Positions 1 to 7,701 of a stretch of 64,000 nucleotides of DNA are shown here, in pieces. The stretch covers positions 86,935 through 150,934 of the forward strand of contig JAAHHJ010000018.1 in assembly GCA_010692425.1 (NCBI GenBank), written 5' to 3'. The notes under the pieces are model-generated. The model made no database searches and had not been told where the DNA came from. It saw only the letters and a list, made by a program, of their open reading frames with translations. This stretch comes from Symploca sp. SIO3C6 (lineage in GTDB: Bacteria; Cyanobacteriota; Cyanobacteriia; Cyanobacteriales; Coleofasciculaceae). The stretch's first letter is position 1, and each line of letters opens with the position of its first letter. The translations under genes were made by a program, and so were the position numbers.

Positions 1-425
1 TTGTCCCGTTTAGTGAAGGCACGCATTAGGCGTATCACTGCCATACAGGCTTCTGTCCCAGAATTGACAAATCGTACCATTTCCACACTGGGAACAGCCT
101 CAATTACCATTTCTGCGAGGACATTTTCCAGGGCGCAGGGAGCACCAAAGCTGGTACCTTTGGCTAGGGCTTCCTGTAGGGCGGCAATTACTTCTGGATG
201 GGCATGACCACAAATCGCTGGTCCCCAGGTTCCTACATAGTCAATGTACTGATTACCATCTACATCCCAGATGTAGGCACCTTTGACTCTATCAAAAACA
301 ATCGGTTCTCCACCTACTGATTTAAATGCCCGCACTGGTGAATTGACTCCACCAGGCATGAGCTTCTGGGCAGCAGCAAAAATTTCTTCAGATTTGCTAG
401 TCTTCAAAGAAGTGGTGCTAACCAA
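1..425 (-). CDS. hemL: Glutamate-1-semialdehyde 2,1-aminomutase, N-terminal part (runs off the left edge)
   Basis: HemL is a PLP enzyme that converts glutamate-1-semialdehyde to 5-aminolevulinate, the first committed tetrapyrrole precursor for chlorophyll, haem and bilins. The minus strand translates to the family N-terminus: [12 protein letters not shown], then the [17 protein letters not shown] segment, then [18 protein letters not shown], the PLP-phosphate-binding region. About 141 residues are inside the window; the catalytic lysine lies beyond it. I place the start at a TTG (425-423) because translation from there gives [15 protein letters not shown], matching the usual MVSTT start of cyanobacterial HemL, and a GGAG ribosome-binding site lies 6 bases upstream. 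No ATG lies nearby in frame. The identification is secure; the start is well supported. Confidence 0.9.
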   Translation of the reverse strand, partial: MVSTTSLKTSKSEEIFAAAQKLMPGGVNSPVRAFKSVGGEPIVFDRVKGAYIWDVDGNQYIDYVGTWGPAICGHAHPEVIAALQEALAKGTSFGAPCALENVLAEMVIEAVPSVEMVRFVNSGTEACMAVIRLMRAFTKRD

Positions 426-780
426 AACTTTCTCCTCTGTCAGATGCTTATAAACTCTTTCTCAGGATTCAGAGTAGACCTTATTTTGGACTAAATTACG
501 TTTGTAAGCAAATTTGTTAAAAAAGGTAACGATGATCAATAAACTGTCATGCACTTAATTTTTATCTTCAATTTCAATAAGAGAGGGAGAGGGGGGGATG
601 GGGAGATGGGGAGATGGGGAGAAATTATTCTTCCTAACCTTATTCTTTAAAGAAAGGGGCTTTGAGACTTCGGAGAAGGATAAATATTAAATAATCTGTG
701 TTATTGGGTCAGTTTGTTGGGAAAAAATGGTATTTTACTCGGGTCAATTAATGCCTCGAAACAGTTGAGTTTCTGCAAAT
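426..780. other. Intergenic region between divergent hemL and hisIE
   Basis: This 355-base spacer must carry the promoters of both divergent genes. It contains a purine-rich octamer tract (581-622), described separately, and otherwise AT-rich sequence. I see no reliable -35/-10 pair and no open frame of interest. Confidence 0.5.
581..622. repeat. GGGGAGAT octamer tract
   Basis: Degenerate tandem copies of GGGGAGAT and GAGAGGGG. The right end and its flank (gggagaaattattctt) recur at about 48550-48572 next to another octamer tract, so the dispersed unit is larger than the tandem repeat itself. Confidence 0.8.
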
Positions 781-1431
781 ATGCCAGCCTCCAAAATTAC
801 TACCTTGAGCCAAGCTATTCCTATTGACGCCATTCGCTATAACGAGCAAGGACTGGTGCCAGCAATTGTACAAGATTACCTCGATGGCACGGTTTTAATG
901 ATGGCTTGGATGAATCGGGAGTCTCTACAAAAAACCATGGAAACTGGGGAAACCTGGTTTTGGAGTCGCTCTCGTCAGGAGTTATGGCATAAGGGTGCAA
1001 CTTCTGGTCATCTGCAAAAAGTGCAATCTCTGCGTTATGATTGTGATAGTGATGCTTTGCTGGTTACTGTTGAACAAATTGGTGATATTGCCTGCCATAC
1101 CGGAGAGCGCAGTTGTTTTCATCAGATAGATATTACTAAGGCAGCGCCACCAGCAGATACTCTATCTCAGGTTTTTGAAGTGATTTGCGATCGCAAGGAA
1201 AACCCAGTTACAGATTCTTATACTTGTAAGCTCTTTGCTGGTGGTGATAATAAGATTTTGAAGAAAATCGGTGAAGAGTCAGCAGAAGTGGTCATGGCTT
1301 GTAAGGATGACGAGCCAGAGGCGATCGCTTCTGAAGTTGCAGACCTATTCTATCATGCCCTTGTGGCTTTAGCTCACCACAATGTGGATGTGCGGGAGGT
1401 TTATCGCAAGTTGCAGGAAAGAAGGCGGTAG
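781..1431 (+). CDS. hisIE: Bifunctional phosphoribosyl-AMP cyclohydrolase / phosphoribosyl-ATP pyrophosphatase
   Basis: This enzyme carries out the second and third steps of histidine biosynthesis. The N-terminal HisI domain (about residues 15-125) shows VLMMAWMN, the [15 protein letters not shown] segment and the metal-binding CDSDALL and CHTGERSCF motifs. The C-terminal HisE domain (about 130-216) shows the all-alpha MazG-like pattern [15 protein letters not shown] and [13 protein letters not shown]. The length of 216 residues is normal for the cyanobacterial fusion. The ATG start is followed at once by family-like sequence. It stands alone, divergent from hemL, and its stop is immediately followed by an octamer repeat tract. 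No regulation is visible. Confidence 0.95.
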   Translation: MPASKITTLSQAIPIDAIRYNEQGLVPAIVQDYLDGTVLMMAWMNRESLQKTMETGETWFWSRSRQELWHKGATSGHLQKVQSLRYDCDSDALLVTVEQIGDIACHTGERSCFHQIDITKAAPPADTLSQVFEVICDRKENPVTDSYTCKLFAGGDNKILKKIGEESAEVVMACKDDEPEAIASEVADLFYHALVALAHHNVDVREVYRKLQERRR

Positions 1432-1433
1432 AT

Positions 1434-1496
1434 GCGGAGGGGGAGATGGGAAGAGGCGGAGACACGGAGACGCGGAGAGGGGGAGATAGGGGGATT
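1434..1496. repeat. Octamer minisatellite downstream of hisIE
   Basis: Mixed copies of GGGGAGAT and GGAGACGC, starting three bases after the hisIE stop codon. It belongs to the same family as the tracts at 581, 9470, 37488, 47592, 48505 and those inside the CHAT and NACHT genes. Confidence 0.8.
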
Positions 1497-1517
1497 TATG
1501 CTAGGGTGACGTTCTCT

Positions 1518-1724
1518 CTATCGCTTTTTCTGATTGGAGACTTTCAGCAAGTCGGCAATTGACTTAATTAGGGTTTTGGAAAAGTAAGTCATTGCCAGAA
1601 TTGCGAGTATTACGACTCCGCCGTCGACTAGATTATTGGAATTTAATGATCCTTGGAAATCATCTGGTAAAGATTTAGTTGGATTAGTTGAAACTAGGAC
1701 AATTTTTACTTCTGTGGGATTCAT
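1518..1724 (-). CDS. Small single-span membrane protein, unknown function
   Basis: A 68-residue frame with a polar N-terminus (about residues 1-33), one hydrophobic helix (VDGGVVILAILAMTYFS, about 34-50) and a short basic tail ending KKR, which would leave the C-terminus on the cytoplasmic side by the positive-inside rule. The ribosome-binding site is weak. I do not recognise the family. The clean membrane-helix pattern and the ATG start favour a real gene over chance, but it could be spurious. It is convergent with hisIE across an octamer tract. Confidence 0.5.
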   Translation of the reverse strand: MNPTEVKIVLVSTNPTKSLPDDFQGSLNSNNLVDGGVVILAILAMTYFSKTLIKSIADLLKVSNQKKR

Positions 1725-2374
1725 GGGCTTCTCTGTCCGTTAGTATTGAATATTGCTGCTATGTATATAAATTAGTCGTTTTCTATAGGTATTGGTGTCG
1801 AAAAAAGTAGAAACAAATAGACAATGAAAAAGTAGAAATAAATAGACAATAAATGGACTTTTTTTTATTGCATAAGAAATTTTATAAGTAATAAGTAAGC
1901 TACTTTTCTCGCCGTGGAATTAATTCCACGGCTAATAGCAGAAGTCCACTCAAGTGGACTGAAATTCAGGTTTTGTCGGCATTTACAGTATTTTCAGACT
2001 GGATGTTATACAGTCGTAGCCCTCACCCCCAGCCCCTCTCCCTTGCCTTGGGAGAGGGGAGTAGATTATGCACAGAATAAAGGCTTGATGAATTCGCCAA
2101 CAGTATCGACTTCTGTACTACACAGTGTTAGAAATTGCTGTAGTCCTCTTGTAGAGGACTTTCGCTATTAGCATGGGGTTTAAACCCCATGCGGTTCTTG
2201 ATCAGTTAGGGTATTGAGCAATGGAAGAATAGGTGTGGAATACATTTTCTGCTTCCTGTTCCCTGATTTTCCATTATCTTCGATGCTAACTATCCAAGTC
2301 CTATAGGTAATAAGCCTTAGATAATAAGCAATAAGTGTTCTTGTCCCCACTTATTACTTATTACTTATTACTTA
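1725..2374. other. Intergenic region holding a composite palindromic element
   Basis: This 650-base stretch holds the palindromic element at 1911-2192, several short TAATAAG heptamers (about 1885-1900 and 2307-2332) and a heptamer array entering the next gene. An 85-codon frame here (1914-2171) simply reads through the palindromes and is not a credible gene. Confidence 0.5.
1911..2192. repeat. Composite palindromic element, long copy
   Basis: The element is symmetric. It begins with a perfect 22-base palindrome (1911-1932), then gctaatagc, then a hairpin AGTCCACT/AGTGGACT (1943-1960). It ends with a hairpin AGTCCTCT/AGAGGACT (2142-2160), then cgctattagc, then another perfect 22-base palindrome (2171-2192). 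The two arms are inverted copies of each other in architecture. The interior carries a further hairpin (CCCCTCTCCC/GGGAGAGGGG, about 2033-2059) of a widespread bacterial repeat type. A shorter copy lies at 2895-3019. No transposase is linked. It looks like a MITE or REP-like element. Confidence 0.7.
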
Positions 2375-2387
2375 TTACTTATTACTT
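2350..2387. repeat. Heptamer array (TTACTTA)n overlapping a gene end
   Basis: About five tandem 7-bp units. Together with the facing copies at about 2321-2332 (aataagcaataagtg) the array can fold into a hairpin. It supplies the last codons and the stop of the minus-strand gene that ends at 2375. Confidence 0.85.
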
Positions 2388-2581
2388 AAACTCCCCTCGT
2401 CTGTAGGCGGATCGAACACTACCTCAAACTTAATTTCGGCAACTTGCTGACGACACAATCGCATATTCTTTTCCGCATCAGCACGACTACGGTAGCGACT
2501 GATAACTACCCATTGCATTGGATGGACAAGACGAACAACTGCCCAGGGCTTATCACTTTTTTGATTGTTCAGATCGTACAT
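2375..2581 (-). CDS. Small conserved-type protein, unknown function
   Basis: This 68-residue soluble protein has a compact alpha/beta look: PWAVVRLVHPMQWVVISRYRSRADAEKNMRL, then a second strand around FEVVFD. The pattern 'strand, strand, RSRADAE helix, strand' resembles short SPOR/ferredoxin-like modules, but I cannot assign a family. A good ribosome-binding site (AAGGAG) precedes the ATG, and the transcript would begin with a strong hairpin leader (2611-2657). The last three residues (SNK) and the stop codon come from a heptamer repeat, so the original C-terminus may have been altered. I believe the gene is real; its function is unknown. Confidence 0.6.
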   Translation of the reverse strand: MYDLNNQKSDKPWAVVRLVHPMQWVVISRYRSRADAEKNMRLCRQQVAEIKFEVVFDPPTDEGSLSNK

Positions 2582-2610
2582 AATTAGTTTAGCTCCTTAC
2601 GAGAGTTGGA

Positions 2611-2657
2611 GTCAGAGCCAGCCCCTAGGTTTGGACGCCCCTGGGCTGGCTTCTGAC
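2611..2657 (-). promoter_or_regulatory. Strong stem-loop in the leader of the 2375-2581 gene
   Basis: GTCAGAGCCAGCCC (2611-2624) pairs with GGGCTGGCTTCTGAC (2643-2657), leaving one bulge and an 18-base loop. It lies about 30 bases upstream of the start codon of the minus-strand small gene, with the ribosome-binding site between. It could stabilise or regulate that transcript, or terminate an upstream one; there is no long T run on either side. Confidence 0.5.
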
Positions 2658-2894
2658 TTTGCTGCTTTTGTTGCAACATTTTAGTTTTAATACTTTTATC
2701 AAAAAATAACAAGTAGTTTTTAACAAAAAAATACAGAGAAATTACCCTGTTTATTGTGGAAATCTACACAGGCAAATTTTGTTTTTATAGCTATTTAGAA
2801 TAGGAAGCGATCGCTTTTTTTATCGATGGCAGAAGTTTACTTTTATAGTTATGGTTTTATTCTGCTTTGAGAAATTAAGTGCACGATTTTTCCC

Positions 2895-3019
2895 GCCCAG
2901 AGTTCAAACTCTGGGCTAATAGATAAAGTCCATTAAAATGGACTCCAATTAATATAGATATATCGTTTAGTCCTCTTTTAGAGGACTTAAGCTATCAGCC
3001 AAGGGTTTGAACCCTTGGC
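2895..3019. repeat. Composite palindromic element, short copy
   Basis: Same architecture as 1911-2192 in 125 bases: an imperfect 22-base palindrome (2895-2916), gctaatag, hairpin AGTCCATT/AATGGACT (2927-2944), hairpin AGTCCTCT/AGAGGACT (2969-2987), gctatcagc, and a final imperfect palindrome (2998-3019). The outer palindromes differ completely in sequence from those of the first copy yet keep length and symmetry, which suggests selection on structure. Confidence 0.7.
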
Positions 3020-3142
3020 GGGTGAATGGATTGGTTCAAGAGTCGATAAAAGTAGAACTATGTAGAAGTTAGTAGATGAGCGCTGACAACCTCTAATTTG
3101 CCTATCTATAATCGACTTAAATAGTTGATTCCGATAGAAATT

Positions 3143-4024
3143 ATGAATTTACCAAGATATGAAGAACATGAAGAGGAGTTTCTCAAAGCTATGGCAAATC
3201 GCTTTGGCTTCTCCGGGAAAACTTGGGATGTTTTTATGGAGCGCTTCCGTGAAAAAAACATTAATTCTCTAGATAAAGATATTGCGGTTTACCTTGAGGC
3301 AGAGTTAATTGAGGGAATCAAAGAAAGTGCCGATCATACTACTCTTCCTGCTACTATTCTGCGCGATCGCTTAAAGGTAATTTGCAACAAACTAGAGGCG
3401 GAGGGATGCGACTACCAGGGAAAAATAAAGGGTAAATGGAAAATTGCTAAGCATTGGTTGCGAGAGGAATTATATCCACAATGGCTTAAACAAGGCCGTT
3501 TGATTACCTTGACTGGCAAACAACTCTGGCAGCAACTGTGGGAACAAGCAAACCCCACTAACAAAATACAACCTGTATTATTTCCTAAACCATTACCAAC
3601 TCTGGAGATGGGTGAGGCGGAAATGTCGCAGGAGGAATCTCTTTCTTTTCCTTTGAATAGTAAGATTCGACTTGAAGTCAATTTAGAAAGTGCTGGCTAT
3701 TTGCTGTTGTTAGAAAAAGGAACGTCGGGGAAAATGTGGTGTTTGTGTCCATCAGGTTTTGCGCCGCAACCACAGCACTCTGAAGGATTAGTTATTCTAC
3801 CTCAGTATAATTCGCGCCACAGGTATTTTAAATTAACAGGTTCTCCGGGTGAGGAGGAAATAGTAGCAGTAATTACTAAGGATATGCCAGGGTTGGACTG
3901 GTTGCCTAAGCCAGATGAAAAACTGCTGCAATTACGAGAAGAGCATTTGATGGGATTGTTGGATTATTTGAGTGATTATCGAGATTGTCAGATTCTCCGC
4001 ATGACATACACAGTGACGGTGTAG
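3143..4024 (+). CDS. DUF4384-like protein preceding the TPR-CHAT gene
   Basis: 293 residues from the ATG at 3143; a TTG at 3125 would add six. The N-terminal half (about 1-130) is a charged, mostly helical region that I do not recognise. Around residues 175-260 the sequence follows the DUF4384 pattern: hydrophobic strand IRLEVNL, then GYLLLLEKG, a CLCPSG turn, VILPQ, and a GEEEIVAVI strand. DUF4384 is often found in, or next to, caspase-fold and CHAT proteins of bacterial conflict and signalling systems. The CHAT gene follows 92 bases downstream on the same strand, so the two may be co-expressed and work together. The domain call comes from pattern memory and is moderate; a role as regulator or substrate of the protease is inference. 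Confidence 0.65.
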   Translation: MNLPRYEEHEEEFLKAMANRFGFSGKTWDVFMERFREKNINSLDKDIAVYLEAELIEGIKESADHTTLPATILRDRLKVICNKLEAEGCDYQGKIKGKWKIAKHWLREELYPQWLKQGRLITLTGKQLWQQLWEQANPTNKIQPVLFPKPLPTLEMGEAEMSQEESLSFPLNSKIRLEVNLESAGYLLLLEKGTSGKMWCLCPSGFAPQPQHSEGLVILPQYNSRHRYFKLTGSPGEEEIVAVITKDMPGLDWLPKPDEKLLQLREEHLMGLLDYLSDYRDCQILRMTYTVTV

Positions 4025-4116
4025 TTGAGAGACAAATAGGAACACAGAGAGTAGCAAAAACAGCCTGTCTAATTGTGATTTAGTTTGAACTCTGAGAAAC
4101 ATAAGGGAGTAGAGAA

Positions 4117-7100
4117 ATGGTTTTTAATTGGTTACGCAATTCTGTAGCGCAATTAAAAAAAATAATACGAACACGACAACTAAATCAGAAGGCTTTTCAA
4201 CTTTATAATATTGGTCAATACAAGCAAGCGGTAATTTTGGCAGAGGAATTATTGCAGTTAGCGCGAGAACTTTGGGGCGATGAGCATCCTGATGTGGCTA
4301 CAAGCCTCAATAATCTGGCAGGACTCTACAAATCGATGGGACGCTACTGTGAAGCAGAACCCTTATATGTCGAAGCCTTGGGGATGAGAAAACGCCTGTT
4401 GGGGCCTGAGCATCCTGATGTTGCTAGCAGTCTCAATAATCTGGCAGGACTATACAAATCCATAGGACGCTACTGTGAAGCTGAACCCTTATTAGTCGAA
4501 GCCTTGGGGATGAGAAAACGCCTGTTGGGTGATGAGCATCCTGATGTTGCTAGCAGTCTCAATAATCTGGCAGCACTCTACGAATCCATAGGACGCTACT
4601 GTGAAGCTGAACCCTTATTAGTCGAAGCCTTGGCAATGAGAAAACGCCTGTTGGGTGATGAGCATCCTGATGTTGCTAGCAGTCTCAATAATCTGGCAGC
4701 ACTCTACGAATCCATAGGACGCTACTGTGAAGCTGAACCCTTATATGTCGAAGCCTTGGGGATGAGTAAACGCCTGTTGGGACCTGAGCATCCTAATGTT
4801 GCTAGCAGTCTCAATAATCTGGCAGCACTCTACGAATCCATAGGACGCTACTGTGAAGCTGAACCCTTATTAGTCGAAGCCTTGGCAATGAGAAAACGCC
4901 TGTTGGGTGATGAGCATCCTGATGTTGCTAGCAGTCTCAATAATCTGGCAGGACTATACAAATCCATAGGACGCTACTGTGAAGCTGAACCCTTATATGT
5001 CGAAGCCTTGGGGATGAGTAAACGCCTGTTGGGTGATGAGCATCCTAATGTTGCTAGCAGTCTCAATAATCTGGCAGGACTATACAAATCCATAGGACGC
5101 TACTGTGAAGCTGAACCCTTATATGTCGAAGCCTTGGGGATGAGTAAACGCCTGTTGGGTGATGAGCATCCTAATGTTGCTAGCAGTCTCAATAATCTGG
5201 CAGCACTCTACGAATCCATAGGACGCTACTGTGAAGCTGAACCCTTATATCTCGAAGCCTTGGGGATGAGAAAACGCCTGTTGGGTGATGAGCATCCTGA
5301 TGTTGCTACCAGTCTCAATAATCTGGCAGGACTATACCAATCCATAGGACGCTACGGAGAAGCTGAACCCTTATTAGTCGAAGCCTTGGCAATTAACAAA
5401 CGCCTGTTGGGGCCTGAGCATCCTGATGTTGCTACCAGCCTCAATAATCTGGCAGGACTATTTGCTGCTACTAACCGCCAAAATGAGGCACTGGCAAAGA
5501 TGAAAGCAGCGATGAAAATCGATGATGGTATGATTCAACAAATATTTACCATCAGTTCTGAAAGCGATCGCCTTTCCTATCTCCAAACTATCCGAAATCA
5601 TTTTTATGGTTTTCTCTCCCTAGTTTGGGGACACTTTTCTAACTCCCAGGAAGCTAAACAGGAAGCCCTAGATTTAGTACTAAGGCGCAAATCCCTAACT
5701 GCCACCGCTTTAGCTGCGCAAAACCAAGCAATATATAGTGGAAACTATCCCCACCTCGAAGCAGAATTCAAGCAACTACAATCATTAAGTAACCAAATTG
5801 CTCACCTCAGTTGGTCTCAACCTCTACCAGAAGAGCGCACCGCCTATCAACAGCAGCTAGGGCAACTGCAAGCTGAACATAACCAGTTGCAAAAGAAATT
5901 AGCATCCCAGGTGCCAGAAATCCAACTGCAGGAGCAACAAGCTAACCGCCACACCGTCGCCTCAGCACTTCCTGCTGGCAGCATCCTGGTGGAATATGTG
6001 AGATTTGATGCCGTAGATTTCCACGCTCCTAGGGAATCACGATGGCAACCTGCCCGTTACCTAGCATTCATCTTACCCGCAGGGCAGCCAGAGCAAATAG
6101 AGATGATTGACTTGGGGGAAGCAGAAAATATCGACAGACTAATTTCGGTTTTGCGACAGTCGGCGTCTACACAACCTCAAACTTTAGTAAGCCTTGATAT
6201 GGGAGAAGATGATGAAGATCAATCTGAGGATGAAGAAGACTCTGCCTTCCTGAAATACAAGTCATCTCCAGAAGCAATTGAACTAAGTAAAGTAATCTTC
6301 GATAAAATCCTTCCCTACCTCAACTCCCACCAGAATCTAATAATTGCCCCTGATGGAGACTTAAACCTCTTGCCCTTTCAAATTCTCCCCCTCAACACCA
6401 CTGGAGAAGAATTATTAATCGATAAGTACAATATCAGTTATCTCAGTAGCGGTAGGGATATCCTGCGCTCCCGAATTTCTACCAAACGCCCAGCCTCTGC
6501 CCCAATGATTATCGCCGATCCTGACTTTAATTTAGCAGGGGAAATAAGTAAGCAGACGCGGAGACGCGGAGACGCGGAGACGCGGAGAATTGAAATCCCA
6601 CGCAAAATTTCGTTCACCCAGGCAAAGGAAACAGAGAAATTAGGTGCAGTAGCGACACTAGCCCCAGACTTACTCAACACTCTTGCCGCCGAAACCTTTT
6701 CACCAGCCCCCGGTACTCGCATCTTAGGTGAAAGAGTTGCCGCCAAACTAGGAGTAAAACCCTATTTGGGAGCAGATGCCCTAGAATCTCACCTGCTCAA
6801 CTGTCAATCTCCCAGCATCCTGCTTATTGCCACCCACGGTTACTTCTCTAAAGAAATACAACTGCAAGACTATCTGAATTTAATCCTAGTACTGCTGAAA
6901 TGCCCCAGTGAACAAGAAGCAGAAATCTTACAGAAAAACCAGAAACTCATAGATCAAAATTTGCTGGAGATAATGGAAATAGTGGCAACTTTGTTGGAAG
7001 AAAAACATCAGGATCAGGATCAAGCCAATTGGTTTAGAAACTTCGCAGCCCAATTAGCAACAACCATTAACGAATCTAGCCAGCAACCGCCAATCTCAAA

Positions 7101-7701
7101 TCAGAACCACCCTAACTTCCCTTATCAAGGGAGAAACTCCAAAATCTCAAATTCTGAAGATCCAATGTTGCGCTCAGGACTAGCCCTGGCAGGTGCTAAC
7201 ACTAGACTATCAGGAAAAACTCTACCGCCTCAAGCAGGTAAAGGCTTAATCTTCGCCCAAGAAATAGCTACACTGGATCTGTGGGAAAATGAAATATCTG
7301 TCCTTTCTGCCTGTAATACTGCCATGGGAGATGTCAAAGCAGGCGAGGGCGTCTTTGGCATGCGTCGTGCCTTTGCCCTTGCTGGAGCTAAAACCCTAAT
7401 TATGAGTCTTTGGTCAGTACCAGACAAGGCAACTGCTTTGCTGATGGACCGCTTTTTCAATAACCTTCAACAGGGTTTAGACAGAGCTTCAGCATTAAAG
7501 GAAGCTCAAAATTACCTGCGCACTGTCACAGTTAGAGAATTGCAGCAGTTTTCCTTAGGTCGCGAGATACTCGAAGAAATGATATCAAGAGGAACAGTAT
7601 CAGGAGACGATCTTGATAATCAAGCAGAAAATCGACCACTGGAGCATCCCTTCTTCTGGGGAGCCTGGATTTGTCAGGGGGATAAGCTCTCAGAAGGCTG
7701 A
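4117..7701 (+). CDS. TPR-CHAT protein (kinesin-light-chain-type repeats plus caspase-like CHAT domain)
   Basis: 1194 residues with a GGGAG ribosome-binding site before the ATG. Residues about 50-450 are ten consecutive 42-residue TPR units of the kinesin-light-chain type (core LLGDEHPDVASSLNNLA). A helical linker follows (about 470-620). The C-terminal CHAT domain (about 630-1190) is a caspase-fold protease domain with catalytic His907 in ATHGY and Cys1066 in SACNTAMGD, both present, so it is probably active. In other bacteria TPR-CHAT proteins act as triggered proteases, for example the Csx29 partner of type III-E CRISPR; no CRISPR genes are seen here. At about residues 813-824 an octamer repeat tract inserts an Arg/Asp-rich stretch (RRRGDAETRR) into the CHAT region. 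The 3' end overlaps the convergent DUF3352 gene by 28 bases. Function in conflict or cell death is inference. Confidence 0.85.
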   Translation: MVFNWLRNSVAQLKKIIRTRQLNQKAFQLYNIGQYKQAVILAEELLQLARELWGDEHPDVATSLNNLAGLYKSMGRYCEAEPLYVEALGMRKRLLGPEHPDVASSLNNLAGLYKSIGRYCEAEPLLVEALGMRKRLLGDEHPDVASSLNNLAALYESIGRYCEAEPLLVEALAMRKRLLGDEHPDVASSLNNLAALYESIGRYCEAEPLYVEALGMSKRLLGPEHPNVASSLNNLAALYESIGRYCEAEPLLVEALAMRKRLLGDEHPDVASSLNNLAGLYKSIGRYCEAEPLYVEALGMSKRLLGDEHPNVASSLNNLAGLYKSIGRYCEAEPLYVEALGMSKRLLGDEHPNVASSLNNLAALYESIGRYCEAEPLYLEALGMRKRLLGDEHPDVATSLNNLAGLYQSIGRYGEAEPLLVEALAINKRLLGPEHPDVATSLNNLAGLFAATNRQNEALAKMKAAMKIDDGMIQQIFTISSESDRLSYLQTIRNHFYGFLSLVWGHFSNSQEAKQEALDLVLRRKSLTATALAAQNQAIYSGNYPHLEAEFKQLQSLSNQIAHLSWSQPLPEERTAYQQQLGQLQAEHNQLQKKLASQVPEIQLQEQQANRHTVASALPAGSILVEYVRFDAVDFHAPRESRWQPARYLAFILPAGQPEQIEMIDLGEAENIDRLISVLRQSASTQPQTLVSLDMGEDDEDQSEDEEDSAFLKYKSSPEAIELSKVIFDKILPYLNSHQNLIIAPDGDLNLLPFQILPLNTTGEELLIDKYNISYLSSGRDILRSRISTKRPASAPMIIADPDFNLAGEISKQTRRRGDAETRRIEIPRKISFTQAKETEKLGAVATLAPDLLNTLAAETFSPAPGTRILGERVAAKLGVKPYLGADALESHLLNCQSPSILLIATHGYFSKEIQLQDYLNLILVLLKCPSEQEAEILQKNQKLIDQNLLEIMEIVATLLEEKHQDQDQANWFRNFAAQLATTINESSQQPPISNQNHPNFPYQGRNSKISNSEDPMLRSGLALAGANTRLSGKTLPPQAGKGLIFAQEIATLDLWENEISVLSACNTAMGDVKAGEGVFGMRRAFALAGAKTLIMSLWSVPDKATALLMDRFFNNLQQGLDRASALKEAQNYLRTVTVRELQQFSLGREILEEMISRGTVSGDDLDNQAENRPLEHPFFWGAWICQGDKLSEG
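4270..5460 (+). repeat. Near-identical 126-bp coding repeats within the TPR array
   Basis: Ten 126-bp units encode the TPRs. The central eight differ at only a handful of positions that fall into a few alternating variants (LLVEALAMRK, LYVEALGMSK, GPEHP or GDEHP, AGLYKS or AALYES). First and last units are more diverged. This mosaic suggests recent unit duplication and gene conversion. Confidence 0.9.
6552..6588 (+). repeat. In-frame GGAGACGC octamer tract in the CHAT gene
   Basis: About four perfect tandem copies of an 8-bp unit inside the coding sequence. Gain or loss of one unit would shift the frame of the catalytic half of the protein. Confidence 0.9.

Larger units (their letters stand above)
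2582..3142. other. Intergenic region with a leader hairpin and a palindromic element
   Basis: 561 bases between divergent genes. It contains the leader hairpin 2611-2657 (minus strand), AT-rich sequence with one HIP1 site (about 2809-2816), and the short palindromic element 2895-3019. I see nothing else. Confidence 0.5.

Noticed and set aside
1914..2171. 85-codon frame
   Set aside because: It runs through the palindromic element and encodes a proline-rich stretch from the repeat.
4270..5460. CRISPR-like regular repeats
   Set aside because: The 126-bp units are continuous coding TPRs without spacers.
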